DNA of 64,000 nt from contig CAJTLV010000005.1 in the NCBI GenBank assembly GCA_910577435.1, positions 1-64,000 of the forward strand, written 5' to 3'. Positions 60,836 to 64,000 of the stretch are shown in pieces. The translations under genes and the position numbers were made by a program. Below the pieces are notes generated by a model. It was not told the DNA's origin and did not search any database. It worked only from the letters and a program-made list of their open reading frames with translations. Source of the DNA: an uncultured Christensenella sp. (lineage in GTDB: Bacteria > Bacillota > Clostridia > Christensenellales > Pumilibacteraceae). Within the stretch, counting starts at the first letter, position 1, and each line of letters begins with the position of its first letter.

Positions 60836-60937
60836 TTGCGTCGGCGATTTGCGTGAGACGAAATACAATATAACCCGCTCGTAGCGGCGCTACGTGTGGG
60901 TTATATTGTGGCGCGTATTCGCGTAAATCGACAGCAA
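60836..60937. repeat. Long imperfect inverted repeat upstream of the LRR gene
   Basis: Outer arms begin TTGCGTCGGCGATTTGCG and end in the imperfect complement of this. The inner arms are perfect: ACAATATAACCC at 60865-60876 with GGGTTATATTGT at 60898-60909, plus CGTAGC/GCTACG at the tip. It looks like a small mobile palindrome (MITE-like) or a structured 5' UTR element. Confidence 0.65.
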
Positions 60938-60973
60938 GGTTGCCGCACGAACTTATTCGACGGTTCCAAACAC

Positions 60974-61007
60974 AAAAAAGACCCCGACGGGTTTTTCCGT
61001 CGAAGTC
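60974..61007 (-). terminator. Intrinsic terminator 190 bases upstream of the LRR gene
   Basis: The stem GACTTCGACGG/CCGTCGGGGTC (one mismatch) with a 6-base loop is followed by TTTTTT on the minus strand. It closes the candidate RNA that starts near 61141. Confidence 0.8.
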
Positions 61008-61071
61008 CTTTGTCGTTTCAATGATTTTTTCGGTGCGCGAGAAATTTCGGGCGCTTACTCTATTTAGAGCG

Positions 61072-61082
61072 CCCCCCCCCCC
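61072..61082. repeat. Homopolymer run of eleven C (eleven G on the minus strand)
   Basis: A mononucleotide tract of 11 in the candidate leader RNA; such tracts slip easily during replication and are also prone to sequencing error. Confidence 0.9.
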
Positions 61083-61147
61083 AGCATTATTACATTATTA
61101 TAACTCACTTCTCGCACCGTGTGACCTCTGTATATATATTTGTATGA

Positions 61148-61176
61148 ATTATACACCTTATGAACGTCTTTGTCAA
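61148..61176 (-). promoter_or_regulatory. Consensus promoter of the candidate leader RNA
   Basis: A perfect TTGACA, 17 bases and TATAAT on the minus strand. Confidence 0.85.
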
Positions 61177-61332
61177 CACTTTTCCGTTATCTCGTCGGCG
61201 GGAAAACGAACTCGTTATAGATTTCTTATTCGTTACCGTTACGGTCCTATTCCTTCCTCGAGACACTTTCCCCGAAGCGGAAAACATCATTGAGTTATGC
61301 GCTTCGCCGCTTAATTCCGCATTCCGAACTTA

Positions 61333-62298
61333 TCAGTCGTACAGTTTGGACACGGGCAGGTCGGCAAAAATAGCGGCTATGGCTTCCGCGAAGATAGGCG
61401 CGACCGATACGGGTATGATCTTGTCGATCTGTCTTTCGACGGGTTGCTCGATAGTATCGAGAATGAACAGCTTTTTAATTACCGAATTTTGCAGGCGTTC
61501 GATCGCGGGACCGGACAGCACGGCGTGCGTACAGCAAGCGTACACGTCGGTTGCACCGCCCACTTCGACAAGCGCTTTCGCGCCCTGAACGATAGTACCT
61601 GCGGTATCTATCATATCGTCTACTATGAGACAGCGCTTGCCTTTAACGTCGCCTACTATATTCATAACTTCCATTACATTGGCTTTGGGGCGGCGCTTAT
61701 CGACGATAGCGAGCGTCTTATCGAGCTTGGTCGCCATTTTGCGTGCGCGCGCAACCGAGCCGACGTCGGGAGAAACTATAATGAGATCGTCGCCTGCCTC
61801 TTTGATGAAGTCCTGACCGGCGATCGCTTTTGCGAGGATAGGCACGCCCAAAAGGTGGTCGACGGGAATATCGAAAAATCCCTGTATCTGCGCGGCGTGA
61901 AGATCCATAGTCAACACCCTGTCCGCGCCCGCTTTGCAAATAAGATCGGCAACAAGTTTGGCTGTGATAGGATCGCGCGCACGCGCCTTTCTGTCCTGAC
62001 GCGCGTAACCGAAGTACGGCATAACCGCAGTGATTCGTCCGGCGGAAGCGCGTTTCAACGCGTCGATCATAACGAGCAGTTCCATAAGATTGTCGTTTAC
62101 GGGCGTGGAAGTCGATTGTATTACGAACACGTCGCACCCGCGCACCGACTCGCCTATCGAAACCGAGATTTCGCCGTCGCTGAAATGACCGACTTCGCAA
62201 TCGGAAAGTTTCATTTTGAGCCGTTCCGAAATCGAGCTTGCGAGCGCTTTACACGAATTTCCGCAGAACAGTTTAATCTTGTTGCCGTGAGCTATCAT
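61333..62298 (-). CDS. prs: Ribose-phosphate pyrophosphokinase
   Basis: A 321-residue enzyme making PRPP from ribose-5-phosphate and ATP for nucleotide, His and Trp synthesis. ATP-site RQDRKARARDPITAK near residue 97, metal-site DLHAAQIQGFFD near 130, and the PRPP loop CLIVDDMIDTAGTI near 219. Normal length for class I Prs. GGAGG precedes the ATG. It follows the glmU-like gene by 44 bases, the common Firmicutes order glmU-prs. Confidence 0.97.
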   Translation of the reverse strand: MIAHGNKIKLFCGNSCKALASSISERLKMKLSDCEVGHFSDGEISVSIGESVRGCDVFVIQSTSTPVNDNLMELLVMIDALKRASAGRITAVMPYFGYARQDRKARARDPITAKLVADLICKAGADRVLTMDLHAAQIQGFFDIPVDHLLGVPILAKAIAGQDFIKEAGDDLIIVSPDVGSVARARKMATKLDKTLAIVDKRRPKANVMEVMNIVGDVKGKRCLIVDDMIDTAGTIVQGAKALVEVGGATDVYACCTHAVLSGPAIERLQNSVIKKLFILDTIEQPVERQIDKIIPVSVAPIFAEAIAAIFADLPVSKLYD

Positions 62299-62342
62299 TG
62301 GTTCCTCCGAATTTTACATTGCCTTACGGCAATAGATATAAC

Positions 62343-63497
62343 TTATTGTTGTCCGCCGTTCGGCTTGCCTGCGGCATCGATCACGCCGCCGTTTTCGGGC
62401 AGGTTCTGCTCGATAGGCGCGTAAAGATTGCCCTTCCAATCGCGCTTTACATACTGTCTGCCGCGCGCTACGGCAAGCGCCTGCTTGGGTACGGAATCGG
62501 TTATCGTCGATCCCGCCGCGATAAACGCCCTGTCCTCTATCGTGACGGGCGCTATTATGTTAGCGTTAGAGCCGATAAACACGTTGTTCCCGACTACCGC
62601 ACGATGCTTGTTCTTTCCGTCATAGTTGACGAATACGACCCCGCAACCGATGTTGCACTTTTCGCCGAGCTGTGCGTCGCCCACATAAGAAAGATGGCTG
62701 ACCTTTGTTCCGCTGCCGATAATGCAGTTTTTCAACTCTACGAAATCGCCGATACGACACGCCTCGCCCACTACGCTGTCCGGACGCAGATACGCAAAAG
62801 GTCCGACGGTAGTGTATGAGCCGACGGCGCTTTTGTACAGTCTCGAACTGTCTATGCGCGCGCCCGCGCCTATAATGCAGTCCTCGATGTAGTTATTGGG
62901 CATAATGACCGCGCCTTCCTTTATGACGGTCTTACCCTTAATAAAGTTGTACGGCTCGACGGTAGCGCCGCGCGAAATGACCGCGTCGCTATCGATGTAA
63001 GTATTATTGAAGTCCGGAATATTGACGCCGTTCGACGCGTGGTAGCGCAGTATTCGCCGACGAATAACGTCGGTGACGCGCGACAGCGATTCCGCGTCGA
63101 CTACAGTATCGAACTCGCCGTTTGCCGGCTCTGCGTTCAGATACAGCGAATCCATCTCGAACAAATGCTCGGTGCGAAAAACGAACCCGCGCGGCAGTTT
63201 CATCGAGTTGTACTTACCGGCACGCAAACGATCCACCGCAGCCGCGATCGTTTTTGCGGTGACCAGCGGAGTATCGCAGTAAAGTATAACGGTGACGCTA
63301 CGCGCGCGGTCGACAGAGCTTCGCACGGCTTCGCAAAGATTGACCACCTGCGAACCCTCGACGGTGCGGCAAGGCACGCCGATAGCGCTCCCCGCCCATT
63401 CGGAGAGAGACTTCCCCATTACCCGAATATTGCCGACCTCGCCGAGCGCTTTATTGTTAACGCGCAACACAATTCCGTTTACATCGAAATCAATCAT
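62343..63497 (-). CDS. GlmU-like protein with degenerate uridylyltransferase half
   Basis: 384 residues. The C-terminal part (about 150-384) is a left-handed beta-helix acetyltransferase like that of GlmU: VGPFAYLRPDSVVG, SHLSYVGDAQLGEKCNIGCG, FVNYDGKNKHR and IGSNANIIAPV in order, with the acetyltransferase histidine-type residues of the family. The N-terminal part (1-150) is too short, and the LAAGxGTRM pyrophosphorylase loop is absent; only CDTPLVTAKTI recalls it. It may still acetylate glucosamine-1-phosphate, while UTP transfer would need another enzyme. A promoter ends 6 bases before the ATG with no ribosome-binding site, so the mRNA is likely leaderless. prs follows. Confidence 0.82.
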   Translation of the reverse strand: MIDFDVNGIVLRVNNKALGEVGNIRVMGKSLSEWAGSAIGVPCRTVEGSQVVNLCEAVRSSVDRARSVTVILYCDTPLVTAKTIAAAVDRLRAGKYNSMKLPRGFVFRTEHLFEMDSLYLNAEPANGEFDTVVDAESLSRVTDVIRRRILRYHASNGVNIPDFNNTYIDSDAVISRGATVEPYNFIKGKTVIKEGAVIMPNNYIEDCIIGAGARIDSSRLYKSAVGSYTTVGPFAYLRPDSVVGEACRIGDFVELKNCIIGSGTKVSHLSYVGDAQLGEKCNIGCGVVFVNYDGKNKHRAVVGNNVFIGSNANIIAPVTIEDRAFIAAGSTITDSVPKQALAVARGRQYVKRDWKGNLYAPIEQNLPENGGVIDAAGKPNGGQQ

Positions 63498-63503
63498 ACG
63501 AAT

Positions 63504-63532
63504 ATTATAACGCTTTTAATCGTCGCCGTCAA
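63504..63532 (-). promoter_or_regulatory. Promoter of the glmU-like/prs operon, leaderless type
   Basis: Minus-strand TTGACG and TATAAT are separated by exactly 17 bases. Six bases (ATTCGT) separate the -10 box from the ATG. Confidence 0.85.
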
Positions 63533-63553
63533 CCGATATTAAGCGCGAAAATC

Positions 63554-63577
63554 AAAAAAGCCCTTTCGGGCTTTTTT
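63554..63577. terminator. Terminator of the ABC-F gene
   Basis: AAAAAAGCCC/GGGCTTTTTT with loop TTTC; it overlaps the stop codon of the ABC-F gene by two bases. Confidence 0.9.
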
Positions 63578-64000
63578 ACAGTGTTGCGATATACTCGTCG
63601 TAAGTGACGGGACGGTCGAACGTCTTTTCGCAGTTCTCGATGATGATTATTCTATTAGCTACCGACGACATAATTTCCTCGTCGGCGGTGATGAACAGTA
63701 TGGGTGCTTTGAAGTTGATCATTCCCTTATTGAGCGACGTGATACTCTCCAAATCGAGATGGTTCGTCGGTTCGTCGAATATAAGGAAATTGGGCGACAG
63801 CAACATCATTCGCGCAAGCATACACCGCGCCTTTTCGCCGCCCGACAACACGTTTGCGGGCTTTAACGCCTCGTCTCCCGAAAATAACAGCCGACCGAGC
63901 CACGAGCGCAGGTACTCCTGTTCGTGGTTTTCCGACCACTGATCTATCCACTTTACGAGCGACAGCGCACAGCCGTCGAAGTATTTGTCATAGTTCTGCG
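63576..64000 (-). CDS. ABC-F family ATPase, C-terminal part (cut by the window edge)
   Basis: The last 141 codons of an ABC-F protein, a soluble ATPase acting at the ribosome (EttA/YbiT/YkpA relatives). The open frame continues to the window end, so the start lies beyond it. Visible are SWLGRLLFSGDEALKPANV, the ABC signature LSGGEKAR, and Walker B LIFDEPTNHLDLES. Where ABC-F proteins have a switch histidine (SHD), this one reads FITADEE, so the histidine is missing from this second ATPase domain. The best family match from memory is YkpA/YbiT-like. Confidence 0.88.
   Translation of the reverse strand, partial: QNYDKYFDGCALSLVKWIDQWSENHEQEYLRSWLGRLLFSGDEALKPANVLSGGEKARCMLARMMLLSPNFLIFDEPTNHLDLESITSLNKGMINFKAPILFITADEEIMSSVANRIIIIENCEKTFDRPVTYDEYIATL

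Larger units (their letters stand above)
60974..61141 (-). ncRNA. Candidate structured RNA or attenuator leader, about 170 nt
   Basis: A perfect promoter (61148-61176) starts transcription at about 61141. The transcript can fold into a long hairpin: GGTGCGAGAA near 61119-61110 pairs with TTCTCGCGCACC near 61044-61032, and an inner GGGCGCT/AGCGCCC pair includes part of a run of eleven G. It ends at the terminator 60974-61007. There is no convincing ORF. It may be an independent small RNA or a leader that controls read-through into the LRR gene. It does not match 6S RNA, T-box or c-di-GMP riboswitches as far as I can see. Confidence 0.5.

Noticed and set aside
60974..61141. 6S RNA
   Set aside because: Size and strong promoter fit, but the 5' and 3' ends do not pair to form the closing stem, and the molecule ends in an ordinary terminator. 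Left as an unnamed RNA candidate.
1..64000. tRNA genes, CRISPR arrays, insertion sequences, prophage or integrase genes
   Set aside because: No T-arm-like GGTTCGAATCC segments with paired acceptor arms, no regularly spaced repeats, and no transposase or integrase motifs were found by eye. A tRNAscan and CRISPR search would be decisive.

Overview
The window looks like a chromosomal segment of a strictly anaerobic, fermentative bacterium of the Clostridia. The evidence is a sensory and catalytic [FeFe] hydrogenase cluster, AdhE, a 2[4Fe-4S] clostridial ferredoxin, SpoIIID, a SpoVB-like flippase, a large Bacillus-type SRP RNA, and the Firmicutes gene order yaaO-like/tmk/holB/ricT next to greA/lysS. 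The lineage below class is not determined. Base composition and codon use look uniform, and I see no prophage, insertion sequence, CRISPR array, tRNA or ribosomal RNA.

Layout, left to right. 1-8.5 kb (minus): an electron-disposal unit of adhE, a small APH-type kinase, a NuoE-like [2Fe-2S] protein, a PAS-containing sensory [FeFe] hydrogenase, a SpoIIE-type phosphatase and a monomeric [FeFe] hydrogenase. 8.6-18.7 kb (minus): ileS, an rRNA methyltransferase and a pseudouridine synthase, then galactose genes with two diverged family-2 galT copies, galK and galM. 18.7-26.4 kb (minus): a hemolysin-III protein, a decayed cysteine peptidase behind a lipoprotein, mnmA, a cation-efflux protein, an ABC-2 exporter and a membrane protein. 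26.6-29.1 kb (plus): a DUF1538 membrane protein with two P-II-like proteins. 29.2-32.8 kb (minus): asnS and a TetR-controlled ABC exporter with a clear operator. 33.4-40 kb (minus): a small non-coding transcription unit, a Sel1-repeat membrane protein behind a tiny leaderless ORF, and an anaerobic glycerol-3-phosphate oxidation operon whose glpK is broken. 40.1-44.2 kb: a zinc-ribbon Ser/Thr kinase, SRP RNA, then a TIR-domain gene translationally coupled to an IMPase-HAD fusion. 44.2-64 kb (mostly minus): a GH3-like protein lacking the usual nucleophile, serS, a flippase, ferredoxin, the greA-lysS-tmk-holB-ricT operon, spoIIID, a 1295-residue LRR lipoprotein with a candidate RNA upstream, prs, a glmU-like gene with a degenerate N-terminus, and the end of an ABC-F gene.

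Two things stand out. First, several genes have near-consensus promoters (TTGACA, 17 bp, TATAAT) whose -10 box ends only 6-7 bases before the start codon, which implies leaderless mRNAs. Second, several proteins keep the family scaffold but have lost or remodelled the active part: GH3-like, GlmU-like, GlpK, the cysteine peptidase, the second GalT, the ABC-F switch histidine, and a GreA with a domain inserted. The TIR/IMPase-HAD pair is the best candidate for an undescribed two-gene system, possibly in defence or signalling; its function is inference only.
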